Assembly: GCA_034769895.1 (NCBI GenBank)
Contig: CM068367.1
Coordinates: 352,037,111 to 352,101,110, forward strand
Reading direction: 5' to 3'
Origin: Magicicada septendecula
Taxonomy: Eukaryota > Arthropoda > Insecta > Hemiptera > Cicadidae
Length of the DNA: 64,000 bases
Numbering within the stretch: position 1 is the stretch's first letter; each line of letters begins with the position of its first letter. The notes below the pieces were generated by a model. That model saw only the letters and a list, made by a program, of their open reading frames with translations. It did no database searches and was not told the origin of the DNA. Positions 22,582 through 37,314 of this stretch are shown piece by piece. The position numbers and the translations under genes were made by a program.

Positions 22582-25500
22582 TGTAACAAGACCGCTGTAT
22601 GCCGGTCGTTACAAAAGATAAAATGTAGATGGAAAATTCTATAAAAATAAAATTTTCAAATAATAAAAAATTTTCTTTATGTTTTTTAATGTGTGTATAT
22701 AAGAAATAAATCTGTTTTAAAAGTTTCTTGTAAACATTTTGTTAATCAGGCAGGTATTTATTGACTATCGAGCACTTCTTGAAGATTTGAACCAAGTCTG
22801 GAGTTAAATAGATTAACTCCAGTCAGCAATCGATTGGTGATTTTCCTTGCTGGTCCAATATCTCACTCAAATAAAATATTTTCTTCTTCTTTAAGTCCCT
22901 CAGCCTTAATAAATACTCTTAAATTAACCTGTGAAATAAATAACAGATAAGAAATAATGGAAATATAAAGATTTATTGAGCAATTTAAATAAATAATCGA
23001 TTTTTTATCGATGGAGAACAATTATCGACTCCGTCTCAGGGAACTATCGATTGTGCATACAGAACAAAATTTATGATATGTATTATATAAAAGACAGGTT
23101 CTTTGAGCGATTAAAATTAATAGTCAGAGAAGGGTGACGAGAAAGTATAACATTAACAATTAAAATAAATACAATAATTATTATTCAAAAGTATTTAAAT
23201 AATTCTAATATGTAATATTTATAAAAGTTGTCGTCAAACCATAGGCAGACTATGACGTCACTGCTGGATGACGAGGAAGGCAGGCTTGAATTTCAAAATG
23301 GCCGCTACTAGATATGGCGAGTTCACTGCGAAATCGACATGTTCGAAAATCACGATAAAATTACCTTCAGGAATGTTTGAAATCTTCCCGCACTGGTGTA
23401 ATATGTCTGTTAAGTTATTTGGTGTATTCTGGCGAAGTGTTCCGTGTAAACTTGTGTTTATTAAGTCATTTGGTATTTGTTCACTCCTGTGGGTTAAGTT
23501 TCTGTAAATGTGGTTATGTGTTGTAGAGTGAATTGTGTCAAATATACTGTTTTACTGTTTTATTTCACTCGTATCATGAAGTTAGGTGTTATTTCTCACT
23601 ATTGCTGTTAAAGGTTAGGTAAATTTAGCTATGAAAGTGTTCAATTCATCTACCTCTCGTTGCACTGACTTTAATTGTAATTTGACATACCATTTTCTAC
23701 TCGATTTAAAGAACGTTTTGTCACACAACTATTCAGCTTGATATTCAACAAAAGACTAATTAACTTGGTCAAAATTTGGCCCAGTTAATCTTTGAAAAAG
23801 TATTGTTAACATATTTCGATTACCCATACACATGATAAAATATTACATTATATATGGAATTTATCTATTTTATTCATCACTTTTATGAATTATGAACCTT
23901 ATCATTGGTTTAATCATCTCATTCCCTTTAAATTGATATATTATAGTCTATATCTGTAGATATTTTGTGGAAATTAACAAATTCCTTTACTTTATGGAAA
24001 TATAGGCTCAAAATTGGATTTCCGTTTTTATACAAATTTCCTCCATTTTAAATATCATTTATACTATTATAATAAACTTTAATTAGTCATATTCCTCTTC
24101 CTTTCCTTAAATACATATAAATTAAACCTTTGAACTGGTTTTTTGTGTTAATCTGTAAATTTGACATTGCTCTTTAAAATTAATTAATTTATATATTTTG
24201 AAAATTTACAACATTTTAAGGTATATTTCCTTATTATCATTTTAACTCATAGGATCATTCCCAGTAGTGGTTAACTGATTTACTTTATCTAAATCTGGCT
24301 AGTTTACAGGATTTATAAGTGAATTATTCTGGTTTATATCGTTTCTGTGAATTCACCAAATGGCCTAGATTTTAGAATTTTATATTTCTGTCTTCCTCAA
24401 ATAAATTTAATCCTACTTCCTCCTCTGACTTTACATAGTTACTATTACATGAAAATAAAATGGTTTATAACTTATTGTGAGGTGTAGTATTTAATTAACA
24501 CTACTGTTATTAAAATAAATAATTATGAACATTATTTAGCAATCTGCACAATTGAACATATTGCTGATATGGTTTGAACATATACTTGTAACTATTTTTG
24601 AGTTAACATAGCATACCTATTGAAACATTATTAATGGTAGGTAGGCTATTATTTAGCAAACATAATTCATTTTAAAACACATAATATAAATCTTATTTTC
24701 TAATAACTCTTACAAATACATTTTACTAACACATTGATTTTATGGCTGTGAATAAACAGTCTATTTAAACATTTTAAACTTACGAATACTAAATTAATGC
24801 CAGTCCTTTCTGGTCTAAACCATTATTATTTATGATCCCCTAAATCAGTAAACATGACCTCCCATACTCTATTTATTAGCTTTTTTTTACAAATGTCTTG
24901 TAAATAAAGAGTTACATTAAAATAATAAAATACTGGAAATCTTCCATTTTATTATTTTATTATGCTGTTTATTATTGGATATTAAAGTTGTTATATAGCA
25001 TATTGATAAGTCATAGTATCACTAACTTTAAGTTTATTGCATTTCTAAAAAACACTTACACAAATTCACTTTCACTGTTGGTTCTGATATTTTGAGTCTT
25101 ATTATCTCAGACCAGACCTTTAGTAATCATGGACTGTTAAGACTTGTTTATTTTCTTATCACACAATAGCTTTAGTCGGTTCACTTCTTATAATACTATA
25201 CAGCACTTTAGTTTTCTAAATAATTACATTTTTATAGGATTTTGGGTATGTTATACTTTCTTTTTAATCGTTTTTGTGGGTTTGGGGTTGATGGTAGTTA
25301 ATAATAATAATAGGCTTTACAACGGTGTTTCTTTCATACTATTTCTTCCTCTCCTCCTGTCTTCTTTCTTGTCCTTCTTCTTATCTTCTTTCTTGTCTTC
25401 ATTCTTGTCCTTCTTCCGGTCTTCATTCTTGTCCTTCTTCTAGTCTTCATTCTTCTAGTCTTCGTGTCTTCCTTCTTTATTCTTGGGTAAACCAAGGTAC

Positions 25501-25939
25501 TTGGTGTATCTCGACTGATGTTTAGTTTGGAGCATCTAATTTATTCACTGATACTGACCTTGTTCTTCTCTAAAGGTTTCAGGGTATTGTTTTCTTCCTG
25601 ATTACAAACTTTATTCTTCCCTCTTCTTGTTTTTGGGGTATTTTGGTATTCACCACTCTTAAACTGAGTCTCTTTCTTCTTGATCTGGTGTTATTTATTT
25701 TGTTTACTGCTCCTAGCTTCCTGGGTAAATTACTGATCTGATAATATGAGTTGCTTTCAATACTTTCTTTGATATTTAAACAGTGGTTTTTATATAATGT
25801 AATGAGGATTTTTATTTTATCGTGGTTCATTCCTTTGATTTCCTTAAATCTCATTCAATATTATTTTAACATATGTGATGTAATTAAACTTTATGATTTT
25901 ATATGACTTAATAAGTAGTGGATTTTCTGTCACGCTACA
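22582..25939 (-). mobile_element. LTR A, complete 3.36-kb 5' LTR of the gag-bearing element
   Basis: The plus-strand boundaries are tgtaacaag at 22582 and gtcacgctaca ending at 25939, so the minus-strand LTR runs TGTAGCGTG...TTGTTACA. The start is fixed by the adjoining primer-binding site and gag. The end is fixed by alignment to the outer end of LTR B. A pyrimidine TTCTTC tract lies at about 25340-25483. The part from 25256 on is repeated at the window start (1-684). LTRs of this size are unusual, most insect LTRs being a few hundred bases. No long open frame with a recognisable product lies inside. Confidence 0.75.
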
Positions 25940-26839
25940 TTCTACAGAATACAAAGTTGAAGTCTTTAATCGAGAATAATTGTTAAACTCTTTAGATGAC
26001 TACATAACATTAAAACCGGGTTATCTGCATACGTAACAATGTGTGTTATTTCCCAGCAAGCTATTTAGATTGCGTTATACTTGTTTGTTATTTTACATTT
26101 GTATTGTATGTTCCTGGAATCTGTGGCAAATGTGTTTGAAGTTTAACAAACCATAAAGACAAGCACTAGAGTGAAAAATTCAATTTACACTTTCCGATGG
26201 CAGACCAGCTTTGCGCAGCGAGGCAGTGTTCAGCGCACTATAAATAGAGCCCAGCTTTGTATGAACATAGCTTGTTGCGCCGCCGATTGGTACGGTAGGT
26301 AACTCGCCGACTTTTTCGTACCTTCACCCGAGGTTAGTAATCAGTCCCTAATGTCCCTAATGACTATTAACTAATTAAACCTGACTTTATCCGATAAATT
26401 AAACTTAACTTTGAATAAATTAATTTTATCCGAATAATCATTTTAACACTGATTCTAACATTAATTAAGATACCATCGAAGTACTTTATTAGTTCCAGGC
26501 AGAAAATTTACTGTATAAAATTAATTATCGATACACCAGTTACCAAACAACTTCATCCCCTACAAAGTGATTCCTTACATTTAGTGAAATTCAGTTCATA
26601 ATCAACCTCTGTTAGTATCAAACGACGATCAATCTTGATAAGGTTTGTCACTTTTGCAGAAGTTCGTGCTGTGCTTAGTTGTTCAGAACAGGGTTCACCC
26701 TCCACAGTTGCATTCCAATTCAAAAATTCTGTGTGAAATCTAAAAATCTGAGCAAAGAACACGACTTTATTTCTTTAAGCATTTTCTATTTTGTTTAGTG
26801 TTTCTGTCCACTGTCCTAACGTTTGACAAAAAATGTTAC
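25940..26839. other. Unassigned sequence (copy 2 of 685-1584)
   Basis: Same content as copy 1: no recognisable gene, and a TATA-like site at 26238-26246. Confidence 0.5.
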
Positions 26840-27087
26840 TGCATTACAAAGGTTTAAAAAAAACATTCAAACTCTTGGTAAGTTTCACAGTTTATTATTT
26901 ACCTATGACAGCTGCTTCAGTATTAAGCTATTCTCGAAGAGATCATAGAAATAACTATTTCTACTAGAAAGTTTATTTCTATGATCTCTTTGAGAATAGC
27001 TTAATAAGCTGAAACAGCTGTTAGAGGTAAATAATTACATGTGAAACTTACCAAGTGTTTGTATGTTTTTTGTTTAAAACTTTATAT
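26840..27087. mobile_element. Foldback / MITE-like hairpin element (copy 2)
   Basis: Copy 2 of the 1585-1832 element, with the same two ~100-bp arms and short loop; I see no difference between the copies. Confidence 0.75.
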
Positions 27088-27298
27088 TAATATGTTTCAC
27101 CAAATGCCCAACTTGGTTGCCCAACATCAATCAGTATCGTTATTGCATTAAGCAGATCAATACCACTGAGTTCCAGTTTCGTGACGTAAGACAAAACAAA
27201 ACTTCAAAAACTACAGCACTATGAAACCGGTAAGATTAAGGAGCTGAAAATTTTTATAAGTGTAAGCAAACGTTATAGCTATCAACTATTGAATAATG

Positions 27299-28073
27299 TA
27301 TGTTTAATTTATGTCCATGATACATAGACTTAACAACATCCCCCTAGATGAAAAAGACTACAATGACGAACTAAACACGATAAAATATCTAGCAGAATCC
27401 AACGAATACGACAGAACAGTAGTCAATAAACTCCTACACAAAACACAGAACAAACAACAGACAAAGACAGAAAACAACAAAATTCATAACACTAACATAC
27501 ATCAACAAACAAACTGAAAAAATAGCCCACAAATTCAAAAAAGCAGGATACAATATCGCTTACAAAACTACTAACAAAACAGAACACACACTATTAAAAC
27601 ATACACACAAAGCACAAAACAAATTCGATCTACCTGGTGTTTAGAAACTAAATTGCTCAGATTGCAACAAATTCTACATAGGCCAGACAGGACGTAGCTT
27701 CAAACAAAGATACATTGAACACACAAAGGCACTCCACTGCACTACATAATCCACCTTTGCAAACCACCTCATTGAAGCAAACCACACATACAAAAACATC
27801 GACAATAACATGGACATTCTACACATAGACACAAAAGGCCGAAAACTAGACACTCTAGAACAATTAAAAATATACAAACACACGAAAACAAATAAAAACG
27901 ACATCCTAAACGAACAGACACAATCATTATTAGACACAATCAGACATAATCACACGCATTATTCGAACATATCACACCCCACACACACAACATCGATCTT
28001 TCGAAAGTCGATACCGTCACCAACAACAAGATGGGCAGTGCTCCCACCAGCAGCCTCTGAAGAAGCTTTTTAA
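27299..28073 (+). pseudogene. Penelope-like element, 3' coding remnant with GIY-YIG domain (copy 2)
   Basis: Same as 2044-2818, including the frameshift, the TAG replacing the GIY tyrosine (27642-27644) and the TAA at 27747-27749. Because both copies share every lesion, the element was already dead before the duplication. Confidence 0.88.
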
Positions 28074-28083
28074 AAGCGACAAC
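28057..28083 (+). ncRNA. Degenerate hammerhead-like stem (copy 2)
   Basis: Copy of 2802-2828: CTGAAGA, a short stem, then GACAAC in place of GAAAC. A lookalike only. Confidence 0.3.
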
Positions 28084-28841
28084 CGGTTCAGGTTATAAGG
28101 TAAAACTTTTACGTTTTTACCCATAAAAAACTTTGTGTTCCGAGTCGGTAGTGAAATATTTAGTTAAGTAACGGACACGTCATGGACAACGAAATCCAAG
28201 AATAATGTTTTGTTTATACAGTCAGTCGCTAACATGTTAACCTCTATTTTTTGTTTTGGGTAATGACAGTAATTAAATTTAGTGTCCTGCGAAAGGGCAT
28301 AGCGTGTAGTTGATACAATTTTTGCATTGAAAAACTTAAGATTCACTGATGCTAATCGAATCCTTTACAAATGATAAAGTCAATGAAAGTTATGTAACGT
28401 TATCCGGAGGCGTATAAAGGATAGGTCGACTATGTTACCACGTTCAAGTCGCGGACAGTTTTCGATGAAGACATCGTACAAAACAATATAAAATTCCGCT
28501 TACGTTGATAAGCAATTTTCAAAAATAGTAAACTGTTGGTTGGGAACTATCGTCTTATAAATAAAGTGCAATACGGAAGAATTGGCTGTAACTGCGGACC
28601 ACCAAGATAATATATATGCAAAGCACCAAAATGGACGCTGGGAATGCCGTTGGAAAGGCATCAAGGCGGTAAGAGTATTAATAGAATTATTAATAACAGC
28701 AAGAACTTCAAAGTAAAAGAGAAGTGCAAAATAAACTCATAATACATAATACTAAAAGTAGGCCGGGACTTTATTGTTGCGTACATATAACTAACAAAAT
28801 TTTACATTCTATCACATCTGTAAGGATAATCTATCACTTGT
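28074..28841. other. Penelope-like tail and unassigned sequence (copy 2)
   Basis: Copy of 2819-3586. Nothing beyond a probable short 3' UTR is recognised. Confidence 0.35.
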
Positions 28842-30167
28842 AAGGATAATCAAGTTTAATATAGATGAAGGAGGAAATATTCTTGATACAATTTATGTAC
28901 CCACACAGGACACGGAAGAGGTTGAAAAGGAACTTTTTTTATATCCGCTTTCAGCATATATTATTCAATATAAGCAAAAGCTTATTGAATAAAGCAAAAG
29001 AATTTTCAAGGCTCCTTCCGCATGGAGATTAGGATACCAGCATACGCAATAGTATAGAAAGGGCTCTGGCTGAAGCTGTGCTGAATGTTAATAGAGAGAA
29101 GACGATTGCTATTTGCATTGACATTGATACATATATGACATTTTGATACAAAGCTCTTTCTTTCAACACAAAAAAAATCTACAAGATCACGTTGTGAGCT
29201 GGAAACAGAAAGGCTAGTAGGTGTATATTTCCTTTCAATATACTAGAATAATGAGGTACGCAGTAAATGATGTATGCTTACAAAGTAATGTAGAACTACA
29301 TACTGAACACAGACTACTAATATGATTTACGTTGTAAGCCATTAAGACCACGTAATGAGAAAGCTTTGTGAAGGTGAAAGTGGCCCAGTTAAGAAACACC
29401 AACAAACGATAGCAATTCCAGCAACTGGTGATTGGAGTACTAAATATCAAAATGAAATTTGAAACAATAATAAGGGAATGGAGCAAGGTGGAAAGCTTTT
29501 ACAGAGCTTTTGACCATAAAGGCTAAAGGGTATGTGGACTGACAACAGTGGGATGGTAGAAGAAACGAACCAAGTGGTGGACTGAAGAGGTGAAAGCTAT
29601 AGTGAGAGAGAAATAACAAGCGTGAAAGGTTTAACTGGAACCAAGAGTAATGTAACATAGACAGATACAGTGTGGAAAGAAACAAAGTGAAAAAAGATGT
29701 GCAACAAAGTTAGAGTCACGGGAAGAATTTGGCAAGGAAATACAGGAAGGTTTTGTGAAACCAGAGAAAGTTTTGGCTGATAATTTAACATCTGAAAGTT
29801 TGGCAAAAGAACGCGTTCAAAACGATTACTATAGAGGTACACTCAGGGAAAAGGAGTCAGATTTGAATGTGGGAGAAAGGAATGAGAGCGAAGAAGGGGA
29901 AGATGAGGGTGCAGTGAAACTGGTCGTGGCGAAATTGGCAGAATAGCGGTTGAGACTGGGAAAGACTGGAGAATCAGAAATTATCTACCCAGAAGTGATT
30001 AAATTTGGGGAAGAGAAGGTGATCGAACGGCTGTGGGTAATTTTCAAAGAAGCATGGCAATCAGAATGTACACCAACAAATTGGGAACACAAACTGATAA
30101 TCTTTACGCATAAGGAAAGAAGCACTATGACGTGTGAAAATTATATCCACTTGTTTATCATTTTTTA
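28842..30167 (+). pseudogene. Decayed LINE, endonuclease to early RT (copy 2)
   Basis: Copy of 3587-4912 with the same fragments: the YVPTQ endonuclease-like piece, TEHRLL, KWWTEEVKAIVREK, and the RT start through TCENY. The stops are shared with copy 1, so decay predates the duplication. Confidence 0.75.
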
Positions 30168-33100
30168 AATTATATCCCCTCAATATCATCTGGAGCAGAT
30201 CAAGTGGTGGATGGGTGGGTGGTTCTATGGCTAGGGGTATGTGTTAACAGAAACTTTGGGTTAGTTAGAAATTATGAATTCTTTAAGATGATCATATTGT
30301 TTTTGTTTAGATAACGATTCAAGTTTTTACCGTTTTAATTCAAGCCTTATTAATTTGTTAAGTCGGACTCCGTATGACTATCTGAGTTATAATACAGAAA
30401 GTATAGCGGTAAGTATAGAAAGTAAAACTATTATGCTTAAGGGTTAATATCATGCCTATTTACTATGTCCATGAATATTTAAAAATATTGTGCTTATATT
30501 ATAAGGCATGCAGATATATATACCAAATCACACCTAGCATTTAATCTTATTCTACATCTCTGTGTTTATGTCTGCATCAAATGTATTAAGAAAACCTAAT
30601 TTAATGTATTTTCTGATTCCTTTTAATTTATTTTACATTGTATTTTTGAATCCAGACGATTGTTAACTTACTAACATGAACGTGGGTTTCAAAACAACAA
30701 TAAACAAAATTATTGTGTATGCATAGATTTTAATTTTACATTTAATAACATTTTACTTATTTATAAAAATTTTATTTCTATAAGTCAAATAACTCTTGTA
30801 AATCTTATAAAATATATAAATTACTTTTAATTGATTAAATAAAATTTTATTTATAAATTAGTTTTGTAAAACTCTGGAAATTTGTTAACAGAAGAAACGC
30901 TCTACATTGCTGGAAAGTACCTACATTCTATGTGTAATTCGTGTATACGATTCTCTTCTACAGTATCGGCTACGATGAAATGTAATTTGTACTTACCCAT
31001 CTGTTAGTTCTATCTCGTAGCTCCTAAACCCTTTTTCTGTGTGTACAGGTGTTGTGAGGTTAAAATCATACTCGTTACTACACATTCACATATCCTATCT
31101 AACTGTCAGCTTGTTCTTACGCGAATGTTCTTTGTCCGCTTATGTGCGCGTGAATATTTTTATTATTCAGATCGGTACCTCCACCTATAAGGCGAATTTG
31201 TTTTTATAAAAAGCACGCAATCTCTCAACTAACCGTCTGAAAGTCTTTACTAAGAGTCTTTGTCTTTACTAACAAAAAATAACAAATACCAATTTATTTA
31301 TTACAAATTGATTGTACTTAAAGAAAAGCGTGAAGCCAAATAAAGGTAACAGAATGAAATGGGAATAGCTGAGAATGTTTTACTATCTCTTTATAACACA
31401 GCGAGGCAGTAGATTCAGAGCAAGAGATTTGCCTGCTGTTTCAAAAGTTACAACTTACACATTTTTGTTCCAGCAGATTTACTTGAAATTTTTTTTTTCC
31501 GAACCGACAGTAGTTCTCCACTATTCCAGTTATATTGTCTTGGCATTATATGCTACAATAGTTTTACAATGTGCGTTAATGTTTAGGCATTACCTTTATC
31601 TACATTTCTCCTTCTGCATTCTTATACCACAACTGAAGGTTTTGCCTAATCATGTAGGTATACAGGTGTATATTTTGATCAAATGCATCATTACTACTCT
31701 GTCAACAGAAATAAATAACTCTTCTGTTATTTAAACAAATAATTATTTTAAAAATGTTTTCTAATTCTGATTTTAAAAATCTTTACAATAAACATTTAAC
31801 AGATCTCCAGTATAATTTTATTCAAAATTATTTTATTGAAACTTGCTATGACAATTGCTTGCTGTTTCAACTGTGTCACTATTTTCACGTGTGACAAATA
31901 TTTAAAAAATAGAATAATACATTTTACTATACTGTGATACTAATTGGCAGATTTTTATGCCTTAAACAGTCTATTACGAATCACGATTACTGATATAAAT
32001 AAAATTACATTATTTTGTTGGACATACGAGATAACAGATCGCCTTTTCTAGTATAATGGCTTTTACGCGAACTAGCTGATTTGTATTAAAATTGTTTTTC
32101 GCAAACCCTTGGATTAAAAAGGTAGAAAATACATCGAAACAGAATTCGACTAAGACAATTTGTACACTAGTTCTTAAAAGAACAAAACTTTTACTGGCTT
32201 ATTCCGTAAACAATTAAATCACTATTTCTAGTAGGTCAATGATAAGCTTTGACTATGAAACAAGACATTCTTAAATAACAAATATTAATTGTTATAAGTA
32301 TTATAATTATAATATAATAATATTATATATTATTATATAATATAATTATTATAATTGTTTATAATTACTATAAAAAATGTGTATAATCTTGCACGTGTCT
32401 GTTTGTAAAATCATAAGTATTGGAAAAAATGTGATTCACGTTACTAAAATGTTTTATAAATTATGTGCATTCTTTTGTAAGAAAATTTTTTCGCTCTTGT
32501 ATTTGGTGATGCAGAAAATACAGCGTTATTTATAACATAAACTTTCTTCTAACTTTAGATAATCTCATCCGCTACAACCTAAAATACAACTATTACCTTT
32601 AAATGCGAAATATGTAGCTTATACGTTTGCATGAAGAGGCGCTATTTTAGTTAGACATATATTAATGCTCTTGGCACACAAACAGGTGCAAGTTTATTTA
32701 TTTGCTTGTTGCTTATGTGTTCATGTTTCTTTAATGTTTTACGCTTTTTTTTTTTTTTTTTTTTGAGTCTAACTGTGATCACTTACGAGGCCTCTGAATA
32801 ATCTCAAATTTTTAATGATTATCATTATTCTAAAAAACTGACATTCATTTTATTTACTTTATTTATTATTACATAATCTCTATATAATATTATTCTACTG
32901 TGCCAGATTAGATAAATAAAGAACGATACTAATACATGTACGTTGAATTTATTTTTTGTATAATTACAAATATACATTTATAAACCCCTGTAAGTTTTCA
33001 ATGCAAGTTTTTTTTTATTTCTTTTCTTCGGTAATATTGACTTCACGATGTTGAACAAAATTGCTTCAACAAAATGTGCATAAGTAAAGAGATAAAACAA

Positions 33101-33845
33101 TTAATACTTTTACTGGAAAATTTATTTTACACATACACACAAAATTTAAACATGAATTATAAATAAAAGAAGGTTAATACAACAAACAAAATTATTTTTC
33201 TCCTTTTTAATATCTTGCTTTTAAGTTTTTGAAAAATAGATGCTTAGTTTTAAGACATTTTTTTTACTATCCGAAAAGTCAATCTCAAGCTATGAAATAT
33301 TTCTAAATTTCTTTCAATAGGGAGATTTCTCTATGCGAAAGTGTGTATGTTTCATGAGTACGTTTCTGTACACGATATTTATGAAGAAGATATCCACGTA
33401 TTTATGTATGAAATCGAAATATATACATGCATATTATATAATTTATTTCAACAAAGGTTGGATAACCACTTTGTCATACCACAACTAGTATGACATAGCT
33501 CCGTTAAACGCTCTGTGCAACAGAAGCGTACTGACGATGTTGCGTGGGCGCCGGACGAAAGTCCAGAGGGCACGAACACGCTCTCTCACACCGCAGACAA
33601 AACCGTTACAGCGGAAAGAAGGTCAAGGATTTGTTTGTTTGATTAATTTTAAATATGTAAGAACGTTGTTCCAAGTCGCCATTTTTAATCTTTGTCCAAT
33701 ACCAAACAAATCGCTTATCTTTGTCGTGCAAGAGTCGTTTCCGTTGACATCCGTCCAGGTTTTCGTGAAGATTTTGAGCATGATTCCTCCCTTTATGGAA
33801 GATAAAAATAAACCCTGGAATTAAATTGACACTATCCACTCAGGG
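30168..33845. other. AT-rich unassigned region (copy 2)
   Basis: Copy of 4913-8590. It includes the AT palindrome at 32295-32365 and the 20-T run at 32745-32764. No recognisable gene; the hydrophobic 119-codon frame at 31375-31734 is not recognised. Confidence 0.55.
32295..32365. repeat. AT-only palindrome (copy 2)
   Basis: Copy of 7040-7110, apparently unchanged, which is notable for a sequence type that usually mutates fast. Confidence 0.6.
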
Positions 33846-34555
33846 TATCAATATTTTGTTATTTGCGGATGATCAGGTTATTATGCAAAAAACAGAAAAA
33901 GGTCTCCAGTTAGCAGTTTTCCACTTCAGCCAAGTACGCAAAGAATATAAACTTAGAGCATAAACCCAGAAAACAAAAGTTATGGCCTTTAAAGGAAAGA
34001 ATCCGATACGTTCCAAGACAATTACAAACAATGAGACTATAGAACAGGTATCTCATTGCAATTTTCTAGGGCGCGATGTAACTTATTATTGTGACAACGA
34101 CGTCGATATAAAAATAAATAGATTTCAAACGATATGGTACTATATACAGAACACTTGGAAATAAGATAAGGAAAGACACCAAGATAAAATTCTACAAAGT
34201 AGTGGCAACACCTGTTTTAACTTATGGAAGTAAAACTTGGACGATGACGAATGATAGAGCGAAGAATACAAACAAGTGAAATCAAGTTCTTGAGAAAAAC
34301 CAAAGGTTACGCTCTTAGAGATCAAATACGAAATGAAGATATAAGAACCGAGTTAAATGTATATTATATGGCCAGCAAATAAGGGAAGGACAAATAAAAT
34401 GGAGGCAGCATATCGAGAGAATGGAAGATATGAGACTACCTAAGAAGTAATAAGATACAGACCTCAAGGAAGACGAGATATAGGTAGACCAAGGAAGAGT
34501 AAAGGCGGAACAGGATGTAAGTAAGTCTGTACCTTGACGTGGAGAAGAATAGATA
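33846..34555 (+). pseudogene. Decayed LINE, RT 3' half and C-terminal domain (copy 2)
   Basis: Copy of 8591-9300: the FADD box near 33867, then KVMAFKGKNPIRSK, VVATPVLTYGSKTW and GRRDIGRPRKS, with the same stops and frameshifts. Confidence 0.85.
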
Positions 34556-37288
34556 GGACCTTTTTACATAATCTAGAAACCTGCAATTGTCACGCAAAAA
34601 AAGTTGTCTTTAATTAATCAGATGTGAGCAAAGTTACAAAATCTCTTATTTTAAAATTAAAAAAATATTACGTTTAATACACATAAAATGTGATTTTGAA
34701 TAACACTTGTTTGATTGACATAACAAACTGACAACTCTGGCAACTAAGTCCGTAAAGAATACAATTTTCTATTTCTTTTGTATTTGTCTTTGTTAATTTA
34801 TTCAGTAAACGAATTTAAGAGCTATAGAAAAAATTGAATAAACTTAAACACAATAATAATCCATTAGCTGATGAGTACTGGCACAGCTTTATTACACAAA
34901 GAGAACAAGTATTAAATCGACAAACGGAACAAAACTAGAACACGTTGAAAATTTATGTCTGTATAAACAAGAGCAATTTAATTATTCGTAAGTTTTAACA
35001 AAAAATATAATTTACTTCAAAATGTAATGCTCCAGAAAATCATGTATAAGACAAATATAATATAGACTCTCAATACACAATAAACTTAAAACAACATACA
35101 CAAACGTACACGTGAAATGCAAAAATATAAGCGAATGTATACTGTTACTAACCTGCATTGTTTACCAAATAAAACTGCATTGCAAATACTATTTGTTTGT
35201 ATTTCACACCGCACTGCACACATAACTGTGGCAGTGGAGCTCCACTGACTAACCACGCGTACATAACTTTGTTTTCAGTAAATACATGCGTGCACTGTTA
35301 AAGTAGGTATAACAGCCCATATAATAAACCTTGTTTGTTTGACTTTATTTTTTCACCAATTTTTCTCACCAATTATTCATACATATAACTGATTCTTATT
35401 CGGGGAATTCGGTTCCTTTTAACGACATTTGGTTTCAATAAACAAAACATGTTGCACAATAATTTTCTTATAATAATTGTTAAAACAGTTCCTATACTAG
35501 TTGTTAAAACAATTTGTTGAGTTAAACAGGTTACTGACTTCACAATTATAAAAGAAGTCAACGAATGTTAAGATGAAAAGTAAATAGAAATGTTGAAAAT
35601 AATTTGAATTCTTCTAAACAACTTAGGAATTGGTTGCACCTTGAGTATGAAACACGTACATTCACTGCACTGGCAGTCTTAATAAAGGAAATTAATAGAA
35701 ATTAAGCATCGTCATAGAGTTGTATTAAAGCTTCAGGCTAGTAAGTCATGTGCTAATTCGTATAATTTAAGACTGATTTTGGAAGGAAATCAGTCCTTCT
35801 CTTAATGTAAGAGTTGTGCCTTCCAGCACACAAAAAAGAATGTTCTAGATAAAAAAGAGTTTCCATCAACACATACGTGCTTCGCTAAATATACGTGTGT
35901 GGCATATACAGTAACATGTTTTAAACCTTCCTTACTATTTGCAACTGATTAGATAACAAAGGCTGATTTTACAGAGGAAATTAGTACGGTAAAACATATT
36001 TCTCTCTATATGTATGTATGAAAACGTAAATGCTTATGTATTCATTTGTTTAGAATAAATGGAAAATTATAAAAGAGGTTGATGAGAACTGTAAAAAGTA
36101 TATGGAACGGCAGCAATAATTCTGAAAAGTCGAATAGGTCGTATGTAACTCAGTAAAAGATAGGATGACAATAAACGAAACTGCAATTAGGAAACGTTTA
36201 GGAACGTGCATGTTTATGTGCTGCTACTGTATGTTCGTGGTAATGAGCAAAAAAAGTTGGCAACAATCAGATGCAGTGACAAAAGTAATTAATTTTCAGG
36301 AAAAACTAAATGTTCTAATTATACGGGATATAAACAGTATTAAAACTAGAGTAAAACTAGATTAGTAGATTTTTTTAACAGATTCATATGTTAGTAAGAT
36401 AAAATTAAAATAGACATGGACTGTCATAAAGGGCAATTTATGGAGAAGAACAGCTGTAGAAATTGACTGGACATCCTGGAAGGAGAATGTATTTTAGACA
36501 GTTTCCGGGATCGGCGCATTGTACTCGGTTCGAGATCGCACTTCCTTACACTTGAAAGACTCATTCTCACCGTTTCTGTTTTACAGCACGCTCCACATAA
36601 TTTGCCCCATCACTTTACTGCATCAGCTGAACTGTGTATCGATAAACAGAAGTGGATGACGTAATTTGTCCCTCCGTACACGTCTGCCTACAAATTGAGC
36701 GTTCAGAATTACAAACAAGTACAGCGTTCTAAAGGCGTAGTCTGACTGTTTGCACTGTCGTCTTGTAACGTAGCTCATCTCTAACCATCAACTTAGTGAC
36801 CGTATTTCATTTATATACAACACATTTCTTTATTTAATCATATCCAAAGCATTTTTAATTGGCGTAATTATTTTTGTAAGTGATTTAAGCTATTTATTAC
36901 AACAATAATATATTAAGTGTATGAATCTAAAATAACAATCTAATTAAAAAAAAAATATCACCGCAACGAAATTTATGTTTTGCCTTTTCTTCTTAAATGT
37001 GTATGTACGCCAGCGCAGACTCAGATTCGTATTTTCATTACTTATGTTCTGTGTTAAATATATGTGCACAAATATGGGATATTCTTCTTTATTTATCTTG
37101 TTCCTCATCAAGCATTCTATACATTTAATTTCTTACTAGACTCAAACTGTTAGTTATAGTGATTCGAATGTAACTTAATATATATACAAACCAATATTGT
37201 AATATTTTTTATTACAAATTATTTATTTATTACAAATTATAATTAAATTTATAAAGTGTTGCTTGTTCTGGTATTCTGCGGTAATCGA
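34556..37288. other. Unassigned region (copy 2)
   Basis: Copy of 9301-12033; no recognisable gene or element. Confidence 0.55.
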
Positions 37289-37310
37289 GCCCCACAAGTT
37301 GGGTTCACCA
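37289..37310 (-). other. Primer-binding site next to LTR B (copy 2)
   Basis: Same TGGTGAACCCAACTTGTGG sequence as at 12034-12055. Confidence 0.65.
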
Positions 37311-37314
37311 AATT

